Source of the DNA: JAWKWH01 sp965204295
Lineage (GTDB): Bacteria; Pseudomonadota; Alphaproteobacteria; Rhizobiales; Rhizobiaceae
Direction of reading: 5' to 3'
NCBI GenBank assembly: GCA_965204295.1
Contig: OZ241973.1
Span: 248,001-312,000 of the forward strand
Length of the DNA: 64,000 nt
Shown: positions 9,099 through 17,529 of the stretch, piece by piece
Position numbering within the stretch: position 1 is the stretch's first letter
How the letters are laid out: every line of letters starts with the position of its first letter
The notes under the pieces: model-generated
Told to the model about the DNA's origin: nothing
The model's input: only the letters and a program-made list of their open reading frames with translations
Databases searched by the model: none
Position numbers and translations under genes: made by a program

Positions 9099-10152
9099 AG
9101 CGAGGCGGGATCGCGAATCTCCCTTCCTTGCGCTGTTCGAACGCAGTGTCGGGTTGGCGTTCCCCTTTATCGTCGCACTCATCGTGGCCTTCGCCATTCT
9201 GCTTGTGATCGGCGAAAATCCGCTGGACGTTTTTTCACTCATGGCGGCCGAATCCTTCGGCTCCGAAAGAAGGACTGCCGCAACGTTGTCTGCCGCAACA
9301 CCGCTTCTGTTCACGGGCGTCGCCACCGCCATCTGTTTTCGTTCCGGCGCGTTCAATGTCGGGGTGGAAGGCGCTTTCGTGATCGGTGGCCCGTGCGGTG
9401 CATTCGTCGGCTTCACCCTGCCCGCAAGCTTGGGGCACTCACTGATCCCGCTGGCGTTCATTTTTGCTGCGGCAGTGTCGGCGGCATGGCTGTTCGTGCC
9501 GGGCTATCTTCTTGCCCGCTACGAGGTCGACAAGGTTGTCTCGACCTTGATGCTGAATTTCGTTGCCTTCGGCATCGCCGGCTATCTGGTCAACGGTCCG
9601 CTTCTGTCGGAAATCTCGGGCAACAATGTTACGCCACTGGTGCACGAGGCGGCAAAATTGCCGCGCCTGTTGCCGCCGTCGACATTGCATGCGGGCTTTC
9701 TGGTCGGGCTGGCCGTCGTGATCGCTTACGGCATCTGGGCGCGTCGCACCCCATCCGGCTTCGAGGGTGCGCTGGTCGGGCTTAATCAGCGGTTCTCAAG
9801 AGCGGTCGGCATTTCGATACCGTCGACGATCGTCCTCGTGATGGTCATTTCGGGTATCGTGTCGGGGCTTGGCGGGGCCTCACACGCGCTTGGCCAGTTG
9901 CATCGCTTTGCCGACGGATTTTCGCCCGGCTACGGTTTTACAGGCATGGCCGTGGCGTTGCTGGGACGCAACAACGAGATCGGCATTCTGTTGGGAGCCA
10001 TCCTGTTCGGCGCCCTCGCCTCGGCCGGAACGACCGTGCAGCTTTTCTCCGACATCCCGCTCGATATCGTAAACATCATTGAGGGAACTGTGATGATCTT
10101 CGCGGTGGTTGAACTCGGCCGGCTCGACTTTCTTCGGCGGAGGCGCGCATGA
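9091..10152 (+). CDS. ABC transporter permease (nucleoside type), subunit 1
   Basis: 353 residues, predominantly hydrophobic with about nine likely membrane segments. It matches the BPD_transp_2 permeases that partner BMP binding proteins (NuoY/YufP-like), with the conserved stretch 'FRSGAFNVGVEGAFVIGG' and later 'GYGFTGMAVALLGRNN'. It forms one half of the inner-membrane channel with the next gene. Both neighbours overlap it (8 bases upstream, 4 bases downstream), showing one translationally coupled transporter operon. Confidence 0.9.
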   Translation: MLEARRDRESPFLALFERSVGLAFPFIVALIVAFAILLVIGENPLDVFSLMAAESFGSERRTAATLSAATPLLFTGVATAICFRSGAFNVGVEGAFVIGGPCGAFVGFTLPASLGHSLIPLAFIFAAAVSAAWLFVPGYLLARYEVDKVVSTLMLNFVAFGIAGYLVNGPLLSEISGNNVTPLVHEAAKLPRLLPPSTLHAGFLVGLAVVIAYGIWARRTPSGFEGALVGLNQRFSRAVGISIPSTIVLVMVISGIVSGLGGASHALGQLHRFADGFSPGYGFTGMAVALLGRNNEIGILLGAILFGALASAGTTVQLFSDIPLDIVNIIEGTVMIFAVVELGRLDFLRRRRA

Positions 10153-11048
10153 TTGTCGAACAGATCATAGCCGCATCGGTCACGCTGACCACGCCGATCC
10201 TGCTTGCCGCGATGGGCGGTCTGGTGAACCGACAAGGCGGGATCGTCAATATCGCCCTTGATGCAAAGATGCTGGCCGGCGCCTTCATCGCAGTGGTGAT
10301 ATCCGCAGCGACCGGCAGCTGGCTTGCTGCCGTTTTGGCGGCGGCCATTGGATGCGCGGCGATCGGTTACGTATTTTCGCTTGTGATCACCAGGGCCGGC
10401 GCCAACATGATTGTCGCCGGCCTTGGGTTAAATGTATTCGTTGCCGGTGTACTCGGCTTCATTTTGAACTGGTTTTATGATTCCAGCGGTACATTACGAC
10501 TTGCCGATGTCGTTCTGCTGCCGCGTTTCATGCCCGAATGGACAGCGGACATCCCGATAATCGGACTAGCGCTGTCGGAACTTGAACCGCTCACGGTCTT
10601 TGCGTGGATATCGGTATTTGCGCTACCGTTCATTCTGGCCGACACGCGCGCCGGCCTGAGGCTGCGGGCAACGGGAAACGCCCCGCAAGTCGCCCGCGCC
10701 ATGGGAATAGCGGAGAAATCGGTCCAAGACGCTTCGACCGCGGTCGCCGGTTTCTTTTCGGGCCTTGGCGGCGCGCATTTGGCGCTTGCCTCGATCGGAC
10801 TGTTCAATGAGGGATTGACCGCCGGGCGCGGCTTCATTGCATTGGCGGCCTTCTACTTCGGTCGCGACAGGCCGATCGCGACCGCATTGGTATGCCTGTT
10901 GTTCGGCCTGTTGGACGCGACGCAGATCAGGATGCAAACCGCCGGCATGCCGCCCAAACTTATAGGTACAATTCCCTATCTCATGGTTTTGATCGCACTG
11001 TGTTTTGCCGGATGGCGGCGCGTGAAAGCGAAGGAGGCAGCGACATGA
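10149..11048 (+). CDS. ABC transporter permease (nucleoside type), subunit 2
   Basis: 299 residues, about eight hydrophobic segments, BPD_transp_2 family (YufQ-like). Conserved features include 'GGLVNRQGGIVNIALDAKML' early and 'GLTAGRGFIALAAFYFGRDRP' late. It pairs with the preceding permease. The start overlaps the preceding stop as ATGA, and its own stop overlaps the next start in the same way. Confidence 0.9.
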   Translation: MIVEQIIAASVTLTTPILLAAMGGLVNRQGGIVNIALDAKMLAGAFIAVVISAATGSWLAAVLAAAIGCAAIGYVFSLVITRAGANMIVAGLGLNVFVAGVLGFILNWFYDSSGTLRLADVVLLPRFMPEWTADIPIIGLALSELEPLTVFAWISVFALPFILADTRAGLRLRATGNAPQVARAMGIAEKSVQDASTAVAGFFSGLGGAHLALASIGLFNEGLTAGRGFIALAAFYFGRDRPIATALVCLLFGLLDATQIRMQTAGMPPKLIGTIPYLMVLIALCFAGWRRVKAKEAAT

Positions 11049-11599
11049 AAGCCGCATTGATCGTCATCGATATGCAGAATTCGTTTCTTCACCCGGATGG
11101 CGAAAATTACTATGCGGACGCCGATTTGGTGGTCGGCAATTGCCTGGCTTTGATTGATCAGGCGCGCAACTCTGGAACAATCGTAGTGCACGTGGCCGAC
11201 CGGCATCGCGATGGATTCGATGATTTTGAGGACAAGCGGTTGCCGCGACACTGCGTGAGCGGCGGATTTCACACCCAATATTTCGATGGTTTTAGCCCGA
11301 AGGGTAGTGAAAACGAGATCGAGATCGTCAAGCGCAGGTTCAGTGCATTTTTCGCGACCGAACTTGCCCTGTTCTTGCGCGAGCAGAACGTCGAACGCGT
11401 CTTCATCTGCGGCGTCAAAACCAATGTGTGCGTTCGAGCTACCGCCCAGGACGCGTTTGCCAACGGTTTCGAGGTTATCGTCGTCAAGGACGCGACCAAT
11501 TCCAATCGCGAGCATCTCGCCGCGGCGTCTTTGGAGGATATCGAGCGCTATCTCGGTAGATTGGTGACGACCGAGGAAGCCGGAGCGCTTCTCTCATGA
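11045..11599 (+). CDS. Isochorismatase-like cysteine hydrolase
   Basis: 184 residues. The isochorismatase/nicotinamidase triad is visible: Asp in 'VIDMQNSF' (residue about 9), Lys in 'IVKRRFSAF' (about 96) and nucleophile Cys in 'CGVKTNVCVRATAQDA' (about 129). Members hydrolyse amide or vinyl-ether bonds such as nicotinamide, ureidoacrylate or N-carbamoyl compounds. ATG 11045 lies inside the stop of the upstream permease (ATGA), and the stop overlaps the PfkB start, so it belongs to the transporter operon. A role in removing a nitrogen-bearing group released from the imported nucleoside or base is plausible but inferred. Confidence 0.85.
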   Translation: MKAALIVIDMQNSFLHPDGENYYADADLVVGNCLALIDQARNSGTIVVHVADRHRDGFDDFEDKRLPRHCVSGGFHTQYFDGFSPKGSENEIEIVKRRFSAFFATELALFLREQNVERVFICGVKTNVCVRATAQDAFANGFEVIVVKDATNSNREHLAAASLEDIERYLGRLVTTEEAGALLS

Positions 11600-12435
11600 C
11601 ATCTCTCGCCGTCACCGGATATGCAAGCGTTGATTATGCCGTCGGCCTTTCGGGTACAGTCAGGGGTGATCATACGACGCTTATCGACTTCCGCAACCCT
11701 GAAAATTGGCCGCGTATCGGTGGATGCCCGGCATATGTTGCAGCAGCCGTCGCGGCGCAAGGGCGAACCGCCGCGCCGGTCAGTTGGGTGGGGAACGACA
11801 ATCACGCGCGGATCTATCTGGAAAGTCTTGTTGCGGCGAATGTCGGGACCGACGGCGTGGCGCGGCTCGGGCGCAAATCGCCGATGGCGATCCTGGCGTA
11901 CCAGCGGGACGGCTCATGCGTCTGCCTGTTTGACCCTGCTTTCGCCGGCACGGAAGAACTGACATCGAAGCAACGGGAGATCATTGGAGCGGCGAGCCAT
12001 TTGTGCATCACCGTCGGCCCGCCGCATCTAATGGAAATGATCCTCGCGGCACGTCCGCAAGCCGCCCGTTTGTACTGGATATGCAAGAATGACGCCCATT
12101 GCTTCACGCCGGCAATCCGCAGGACGCTATCGGCGCAGGCCGATGTCATCTTCCGCAGCCGCTCCGAGCGGGAATTGATCAGTGAAACCTCAAAACCGGT
12201 TATGATCGTTGAGACGCAAGGCCGCGAAGGCATAGCGATTTTCCGGGGCGGAAAGTCAGAAATAATGAGTGCTGAACCAATTGACGTCAAGGACACGACC
12301 GGTGCCGGCGATACGTTTGCCGGCGGATATATCGCTGCGGAGATGGCCGGAACCGCCGATCCGCTCGAAGCGGCGCAAGCCGGAATAGCAGCGGTGCGCG
12401 ACATGCTTGAGCGACGTTCGATAAGGGAGGGATAA
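11596..12435 (+). CDS. PfkB-family sugar or nucleoside kinase
   Basis: 279 residues. The PfkB signature with the catalytic Asp is present as 'DVKDTTGAGDTFAGGY' (about residues 228-243), and the N-terminal substrate part has 'GGCPAYVAAAVAAQG'. The family includes ribokinase, adenosine kinase, pseudouridine kinase and archaeal ribose-1-phosphate kinase. Lying between a cysteine hydrolase and a nucleoside phosphorylase, it may phosphorylate the pentose or pentose-1-phosphate released from the nucleoside (inference). ATGA overlap upstream and TAATG overlap downstream indicate coupled translation. Confidence 0.88.
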   Translation: MTSLAVTGYASVDYAVGLSGTVRGDHTTLIDFRNPENWPRIGGCPAYVAAAVAAQGRTAAPVSWVGNDNHARIYLESLVAANVGTDGVARLGRKSPMAILAYQRDGSCVCLFDPAFAGTEELTSKQREIIGAASHLCITVGPPHLMEMILAARPQAARLYWICKNDAHCFTPAIRRTLSAQADVIFRSRSERELISETSKPVMIVETQGREGIAIFRGGKSEIMSAEPIDVKDTTGAGDTFAGGYIAAEMAGTADPLEAAQAGIAAVRDMLERRSIREG

Positions 12436-13172
12436 TGAAAAGAGCCTGGTATCTCGGCCTTGCCGCAGAGGATGCCGGTGATCGGGCCATTTTGATTGGC
12501 GATCCCGACCGTGTCGACCGCATGTCGCAATTGCTGACAGAGCCAGTGTTTCACCCGGTGTCGCGTGGCCTTAAGACCGCGACCGGATTGTATGAAGGCC
12601 GCCGGATAACCCTTGCCGCATTCGGTATGGGGGCACCCATAGCGACTATCGTACTTCACGAACTGGCTGACCTTGGTGTTTCAACGTTTCTCCGGATCGG
12701 AACCGCAATGTATTTTCCGCCGGCCGCCGCCGGCGATTTTCTGATCAGTAAATCAGCGATCGGTTTCGAAGGCACTTCGCCTTCCTATGCTAAAGATGAC
12801 GGCCCGTTCCATGCCGAAGCCGGCCTTGTCACCGCGCTTGAGAATTTAGCGCGCACCGCGGGATTAAGCCCACGCGCAGGACGCTACGCGACCTTCGACG
12901 CGTTTTATCGCGACATGTTCGGGATCGACGATAAGGGACGCAAGCGCGCTGAGGTAAACCGAAAGATGTTGGCTGAGTGGAATGTGCTGGCTGTCGACAT
13001 GGAGACATCTGCACTGCTTGCCGCCGCGACTGCACTGAACGTCGCATGCGCGACGCTTTGCCTGGGAACCGTTGACGCGCTCAGTCAGGAAAAACTGCCT
13101 TCTGAGGCGTTGGCGCACAGTGAGGCGAAACTGTTCGAGATCGCGCTTGCCGGCATTGCGTCGCAGAATTGA
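12435..13172 (+). CDS. Nucleoside phosphorylase (NP-I family, uridine-phosphorylase-like)
   Basis: 245 residues. Family features: the phosphate-site start 'AILIGDPDRVDRM', 'AAFGMGAPIATIVLHEL', 'RIGTAMYF' and the ribose-binding 'VDMETSALLAAA'. NP-I enzymes split a nucleoside with phosphate to base plus (deoxy)ribose-1-phosphate. In this operon it would act on what the transporter imports. The usual RxGTxG-type motif reads RIGTAMY, so substrate preference cannot be called from sequence. The ATG overlaps the TAA of the PfkB gene. Confidence 0.88.
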   Translation: MKRAWYLGLAAEDAGDRAILIGDPDRVDRMSQLLTEPVFHPVSRGLKTATGLYEGRRITLAAFGMGAPIATIVLHELADLGVSTFLRIGTAMYFPPAAAGDFLISKSAIGFEGTSPSYAKDDGPFHAEAGLVTALENLARTAGLSPRAGRYATFDAFYRDMFGIDDKGRKRAEVNRKMLAEWNVLAVDMETSALLAAATALNVACATLCLGTVDALSQEKLPSEALAHSEAKLFEIALAGIASQN

Positions 13173-13211
13173 GATGATGTGAATGGAGCCGCGCTTCAGA
13201 TTGGAGATACG

Positions 13212-13979
13212 ATGAGCGACATCGGCAAAGCTTATTTTGACGCTGTAATCCAACGCCTCGAACGGGTATCGGAATCCCAGAGCGAGGCTATCCGCGCCGC
13301 CGCCGGGATTTGCGCAAACGCGATCATCGACGACAAGCTGGTTTTTACATTCGGCACGGGCCACGGTTCGTTTGCCGCCATGGAAATGTTCCCGCGTACC
13401 GGCACGGTCACCAGTTTTCGCCCGATTGTCGAAAGCACGATGATCTCGTTTCATCGTGTGTTCGGTGACGGTGGCGCAAGGCAGTACCGGTTTATTCACG
13501 GTCAGGAAGGGTATGGCGATGCGATCCTGTCTGCGCACCAGCTTGATCCGGGCGATGCCATGCTGATCTTCTCCCATTCGGGCCTCAATGCCGTTACGCT
13601 CGACATCGCAGTTGGCGCCAAGGCCCGCGGAATGAAGCTGATCGGTGTAACCTCCGTTCCGCATTCATCATCGACTCCGTCACGACATTCCTGCGGTAAG
13701 CGATTGTTCGAACTTGCCGACGTGGTGATCGACACGGGCGTGCCGAAGGGCGACGCGGGCATTGAAATTGATGGGCTTAAATACCGGGTAGGCGCAACAT
13801 CCACATCGATTGCGATTGCCGTCGGTCAGGCGATCAACGCCGCAACCGCTGAAATCATGATTGAACGCGGTCACGAACCGTTCGTCATGGTCAGTCCGAA
13901 TACAGCGGAAAAAGAGGAGGCGAATCGACAGAACGACCGGAATTATGCCGAACTCCGGCGGCGCCTGCGAATGCGCTGA
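13212..13979 (+). CDS. SIS-domain (sugar isomerase / UPF0309-like) protein
   Basis: 255 residues from ATG 13212, chosen because GGAG (13203-13206) precedes it; a GTG at 13179 would add 11 residues without a ribosome site. A single SIS domain is readable: 'FTFGTGHGSFAAMEMF', 'GDAMLIFSHSGLNAVTLD', 'AKARGMKLIGVTS'. SIS proteins bind phosphosugars as isomerases or regulators. Beside a nucleoside phosphorylase and a PfkB kinase it could isomerise the resulting pentose (bis)phosphate (inference). The reaction is not established for this subfamily. Confidence 0.85.
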   Translation: MSDIGKAYFDAVIQRLERVSESQSEAIRAAAGICANAIIDDKLVFTFGTGHGSFAAMEMFPRTGTVTSFRPIVESTMISFHRVFGDGGARQYRFIHGQEGYGDAILSAHQLDPGDAMLIFSHSGLNAVTLDIAVGAKARGMKLIGVTSVPHSSSTPSRHSCGKRLFELADVVIDTGVPKGDAGIEIDGLKYRVGATSTSIAIAVGQAINAATAEIMIERGHEPFVMVSPNTAEKEEANRQNDRNYAELRRRLRMR

Positions 13980-13993
13980 CGGGCAGGGAGATT

Positions 13994-15445
13994 ATGGACC
14001 GGGGAATATTCATCGACGGGCGCTGGCGGAAACCGGCGGGATTGGACTGCTTTGAAATCGACGATCCGGCGACGGGCGAACCGGTGGGATCAACATTTCT
14101 GGCCGACGAGGCAACCGTTGATCTTGCAGTAGCCGCCGCAGAGAAAGCGGTTCCGGTGGTCGCTGGCCTGTCTGGCGAAGACCGCGCATCGTTACTCAAT
14201 CGCGGTGCGGATTTGGTCGAAGCGCGGGTTGAAGAGATGGCGCTGCTGCTGACCCGCGAACAGGGCAAGCCTGTGGCCGACAATCGCAAGGAAATACTGT
14301 TTGGCGCAAAGGTGTTGCGATACTACGCCGGCGAAGCAACGCGGATTGGCGGAGAGTTACGCCCTTCGGCGAATCCGCACATCAAGAATGTCGTTTCCCG
14401 CTATCCGGTCGGGGTCGCAGCGGCAATCGTACCGTGGAACTATCCTGTGGACCTGTATTGTTGGAAAGCCGGACCGGCGCTTGCGGCCGGTTGTCCGCTG
14501 ATCGTCAAATCGCCGCCTGAAACGCCGCTCGCCATCGCGATGCTGGTCGATTGTTTGCATAAAGCAGGTCTGCCGGATGGCGCACTCGCCGACCTGCCCG
14601 GACATGGCCCGATTGCCGGCGCAGCGCTCGCCTCGCATCCGCGTGTTCGTGTGATTTCGGCAACCGCCTCCATACCGGCCGGTCAGGATATCATGCGCAA
14701 TGCAGCCGGAAACCTGAAGAAGGTCTGTCTGGAACTCGGTGGCAACGCGCCGCTGATCGTTATGGCCGACGCCGATCTTGAGGAAGCCGCCAGAGCGGCC
14801 CACCGGCGGGCGTTCTCCAACATGGGACAGATCTGTATAACCGTGAACCGCGTTCTCGTTGACAAGTCGATCCACGCCGAATTCGCTGAAATCCTCGCTG
14901 TTCTGGCCGAGGAAACCGAGCTCGGGAACGGCGTCGAACCCGGAGTCGAGTATGGGCCGGTGTTAAACGACAAGGTGATTGAGCGCGTGGAGGCGCACAG
15001 ACAGGACGCGACCGCCAAGGGCGGTCGGCTGATTGCCGGAGGTGTGCGACCGGAGGGGGAAGAGTATGATCGCGGCCATTTCTATCGGCCAACAATTATC
15101 GATGACGCGCCGCCGGACAGCCTGCCGATGACGAGTGAAACCTACGGCCCCCTCACTGCGATGGCTTCGTTCGACAGCGTCGAGCAGATGATTGCGATGG
15201 CAAACAGCCTTGAGTATGGCCTCGCCGCCTATCTTTACGGTTCCGACCTTGAGCGCATGTGGGCGATCGCTGATAAGCTGAAATTTGGCGGCATTGGCAT
15301 CAATGTCAACGACGTCAGCGAATTGCAGGCCCCCTTCGGCGGGTGGAAAATGAGCGGTATCGTTCGCGAACTCGGTCCGGAAGGTCTGGACGCCTATCTG
15401 GAACCGAAACTCCTGAAAATGCGCGTCGCGAGCGCCAACAGGTGA
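13994..15445 (+). CDS. Aldehyde dehydrogenase family protein
   Basis: 483 residues, normal family length, preceded by AGGGAG (13984-13989). The catalytic Cys is at residue 281 in 'NMGQICITVNR', the general base Glu in 'CLELGGNAPLIV', and 'AAIVPWNYPVD' is present. The usual cofactor-site motif GSTxxG is replaced by 'SATASIPAG', which is unusual and may alter cofactor handling. It is the last gene of the GntR-controlled cluster; oxidation of an aldehyde formed from the sugar part of the nucleoside is plausible (inference). An IS3 remnant begins immediately after the stop. Confidence 0.88.
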   Translation: MDRGIFIDGRWRKPAGLDCFEIDDPATGEPVGSTFLADEATVDLAVAAAEKAVPVVAGLSGEDRASLLNRGADLVEARVEEMALLLTREQGKPVADNRKEILFGAKVLRYYAGEATRIGGELRPSANPHIKNVVSRYPVGVAAAIVPWNYPVDLYCWKAGPALAAGCPLIVKSPPETPLAIAMLVDCLHKAGLPDGALADLPGHGPIAGAALASHPRVRVISATASIPAGQDIMRNAAGNLKKVCLELGGNAPLIVMADADLEEAARAAHRRAFSNMGQICITVNRVLVDKSIHAEFAEILAVLAEETELGNGVEPGVEYGPVLNDKVIERVEAHRQDATAKGGRLIAGGVRPEGEEYDRGHFYRPTIIDDAPPDSLPMTSETYGPLTAMASFDSVEQMIAMANSLEYGLAAYLYGSDLERMWAIADKLKFGGIGINVNDVSELQAPFGGWKMSGIVRELGPEGLDAYLEPKLLKMRVASANR

Positions 15446-15618
15446 CATCTGCCCCGCGGCTGTCGTGACCCGGGCATGTTTGGGCGATCCGAGTTCGACT
15501 TGAACCAGGAGTGTCATGAACTCTGTTAACACGAAGGAGATCGGAAATGTCGAAACGGAAGCACCATCGTCCGGAGTTCAAAGCCAAGGTCGCGTTGACA
15601 ACGCTGAAAGGCGTCAGC
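15443..15618 (+). mobile_element. IS3-family left-end remnant with OrfA start
   Basis: ATG 15547, with GAAGGAGATC before it, opens 'MSKRKHHRPEFKAKVALTTLKG', the standard N-terminus of IS3-family OrfA proteins. Homology ends after about 24 codons near 15618. TGACATCTGCCCC at 15443 resembles an IS3-type left end and overlaps the stop of the aldehyde dehydrogenase gene. Only this scar remains. The following 235 bases (15619-15853) hold no gene I can support. Confidence 0.65.
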
Positions 15619-15853
15619 AGGCGATTGACGGGATTCGGTGCGGAAACGGCCTATTCTCCTCCCTGAAATACGTCGCCGTTTGCCGATCGACCATGTTTAT
15701 GAGCAGAAAGCTGCTGGACCGGCGCGCGCGTTCGACCTTGAGGGTAAGGAATCGGCCTGTCGTCGATTTTTCCCGGACAAAGCCCTTTCGCCGCCCCAAA
15801 AAAACGCTACAAGGCGTGATCAACGACGAAATGCGTTTCAGATCGGCGGTGTC

Positions 15854-15964
15854 ATGTCCAACGACAGTTTCATTCCCGAGGTCGACGAAGAGCTTCGCCA
15901 GGACAGGGCCAGGGACCTGTGGCGCCGGTACGGCATCCGGGCGATTGCCGTTCGGCATTCATGA
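15854..15964 (+). pseudogene. Truncated TPR-protein (YfgM-like) N-terminus
   Basis: ATG 15854 encodes 'MSNDSFIPEVDEELRQDRA' followed by 'LWRRYGIRAIA' and then stops after four unrelated residues. This is the characteristic cytoplasmic start of the alphaproteobacterial membrane-anchored YfgM-like TPR proteins, which normally run on into a transmembrane helix and tetratricopeptide domain (about 200-250 residues). Everything after residue 32 is missing. The stop TGA overlaps the hspQ start as ATGA. A deletion joining the two genes is the simplest explanation. Confidence 0.6.
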
Positions 15965-16284
15965 AAACGGCGAGATTTCATATCGGTCAGGTGGTGCGTC
16001 ATCGCCTGTTTCCCTTCCGGGGCGTCATATTCGACGTGGATCCCGAATTCGACAACACCGAAGAATGGTATGAGGCCATTCCCGCGGACATCCGCCCCCG
16101 CCGCGATCAGCCGTTCTACCATTTGCTCGCCGAAAACGCCGAAACCGAGTACGTCGCCTACGTCTCGGAACAGAACCTTCTGCCGGATGAAACGGGCGAA
16201 CCGGTTCGTCACCCTCAATTGAGCGGAATGTTTGTGCAAAAATCGGACGGCACATACGAATCCAAAGGCCCGGCGCCCCATTGA
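15961..16284 (+). CDS. hspQ: Heat-shock protein HspQ
   Basis: 107 residues of the HspQ/YccV family, a small hemimethylated-DNA-binding-like beta barrel: 'FHIGQVVRHRLFPFRGVIFD', 'FYHLLAENAETEYVAYVSEQNL' and the tail region 'HPQLSGMFVQKSDG'. HspQ influences protein quality control and Lon or DnaA degradation in enterobacteria. The length is normal. ATG 15961 lies in an ATGA overlap with the truncated TPR gene, and no clear independent ribosome site is seen. A GC-rich hairpin follows at 16305-16323. Confidence 0.92.
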   Translation: MKTARFHIGQVVRHRLFPFRGVIFDVDPEFDNTEEWYEAIPADIRPRRDQPFYHLLAENAETEYVAYVSEQNLLPDETGEPVRHPQLSGMFVQKSDGTYESKGPAPH

Positions 16285-16304
16285 GGCGATCGGGTTCAAA
16301 AAAA

Positions 16305-16323
16305 GGCGGGCGCGAGGCCCGCC
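16305..16323. terminator. GC-rich hairpin, probable (bidirectional) terminator
   Basis: GGCGGGC (16305-16311) pairs with GCCCGCC (16317-16323) around GCGAG. Seven A bases lie on the left side, so on the minus strand this is an ideal stem followed by U7. On the plus strand, after hspQ, only UU follows. The same core (GGGCGCGAGGCCCGCCTTCCC) recurs at 22027-22047 downstream of the IalB gene. Confidence 0.6.
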
Positions 16324-16423
16324 TTCCCGGTTTGCGCCTCGCCGCGCCGCGAAAGGCCCGAACCCGGGGCCGGATAACGAAGAGCGGACCTGAGCGCGGT
16401 TTTCGGCCATGGCGGTAAGCTTG

Positions 16424-16515
16424 CCCGCATGTTCGCGCCGTGCTAGTCCGCGCCGGAGACGGCGCGACGAAGGGCGCATCGTCCGGACCGGAGAAGACGG
16501 CGGGAGGATGAAGAC
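16424..16515 (+). repeat. Ankyrin-cassette 5' module, copy 1
   Basis: Contains CCCGCATGTTCGCGCCGTGCTAGTCC, then CGCCGGAGACGGCG, then GCATCGTCCGGACCGGAGAAGACGGCGGGAGG just before the start codon. The same ordered blocks precede the ankyrin genes at 18025, 49674 and 52690. The last block includes the ribosome-binding region. Confidence 0.7.
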
Positions 16516-17202
16516 ATGAGAATCGGAATCGTTGCGACGATGGCGGCCATGACGGCCATGACGGCCTGTCAGACCCCGCCGGCTAAGCCGCCCGCCCCGC
16601 CGGCTACGCCCGGCTGCGCGAACTGGAACAGCAGTAGTTTCTTCGAGACGGACGGCGCCGCGGATGTGCGCGCCTGCCTGCGGGCCGGGGCCGATCCCGA
16701 AGCACGGGACAACAATGGCTCCACCCCGCTGCACCATGCTGCGAGGTCCGGCCATGCCGCGGCGGTAGCGGCGCTGCTCGAAGCCGGAGCCGACCCCGAC
16801 GCACGGAGAAAGGATGGCGGCACCCCGCTGCACTCTGCCGCGTTTAACGGCGATGCCGCGGCGGTCGCGGCGCTGCTCGACGCCGGGGCCGAGGTCGGCG
16901 CACGGGCAAACGATGGCCGTACCCCGCTGCACCATGCTGCGCAGGAAGGCCATGCCGCCGCGGTCGCGGCGCTGCTCGAAGCCGGGGCCGATCCCGACGC
17001 ACGGAACAAGAATAGCAGCACCCCGCTGCATAGTGCTGTGTTCGGAGGCCATGCCGCCGCGATAGAGACGCTGCTCGACGGCGGGGCCGATCCGAATGTA
17101 TGGAACAACGATGGCGACACCCCGCTGGACTTAGCTATACTTTTCGACCACCACGGCGCGGCCAGGACGCTGCGCGCAGCCGGGGCCGTGGAAAGCGAAT
17201 AG
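16516..17202 (+). CDS. Exported ankyrin-repeat lipoprotein (copy 1)
   Basis: 228 residues. The signal peptide ends in a lipobox-like MTAC, with Cys at about residue 18. A Pro-rich linker and a Cys-containing cap 'CANWNSSSFFETDGAADVRACLRAGADP' follow, then five consecutive 33-residue ankyrin repeats (consensus TPLHxAAxxGHAAAVAALLEAGADPDARxxDG). Start ATG with GGGAGG 10 bases upstream (16502-16507). Ankyrin repeats mediate protein-protein contacts; exported versions are frequent in host-associated bacteria. The partner is unknown. It belongs to a paralogous family with the genes at 18025, 49365 and 52340 that shares the cap and the 5' module. Confidence 0.85.
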   Translation: MRIGIVATMAAMTAMTACQTPPAKPPAPPATPGCANWNSSSFFETDGAADVRACLRAGADPEARDNNGSTPLHHAARSGHAAAVAALLEAGADPDARRKDGGTPLHSAAFNGDAAAVAALLDAGAEVGARANDGRTPLHHAAQEGHAAAVAALLEAGADPDARNKNSSTPLHSAVFGGHAAAIETLLDGGADPNVWNNDGDTPLDLAILFDHHGAARTLRAAGAVESE

Positions 17203-17274
17203 CCGCCCTTTCGATTCGGACGCCCGCCGCGGGCGATCTTCAAAATCGGCCGATTCCGTCATGGCGCGCAAACC

Positions 17275-17501
17275 ATGAGCGAACCCGTCCGATTTTGAAC
17301 GAGCGTCGCGACGGTTATGCGGTTCTCACATTGAACCGTCCGGACCGGCTCAATGCGTTCACCGCCGAACTTCATGACGCATGGCGCGAAGCGCTCGACG
17401 GGATCGAAAGGAGCGACGATCGCCGGGCGGCGGCGCTGACCGGCGCCGGCAGGGGATTTTGCGCCGGCCAGGATCTGGCGGACCGCGACCCGTCGGTGTA
17501 G
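17275..17501 (+). pseudogene. Fragment of enoyl-CoA hydratase/isomerase (PaaG-like)
   Basis: ATG 17275 starts 'MSEPVRF' and hits TGA at once. From there a second frame reads 'NERRDGYAVLTLNRPDRLNAF' and 'LTGAGRGFCAGQDLADRDP', the hallmark N-terminal third of crotonase-fold isomerases acting in phenylacetate breakdown. Homology stops at 'DRDPSV' near 17501, where the ankyrin-cassette flank begins. The gene is both frameshifted and truncated (about 75 of about 260 residues). Confidence 0.7.
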
Positions 17502-17529
17502 CGTGTCACGCGGTTCTGGAATTTTTGTC

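Noticed and set aside
13179..13211. Upstream GTG start for the SIS protein
   Set aside because: No ribosome site there; the ATG at 13212 has GGAG at good spacing and gives the usual N-terminus.
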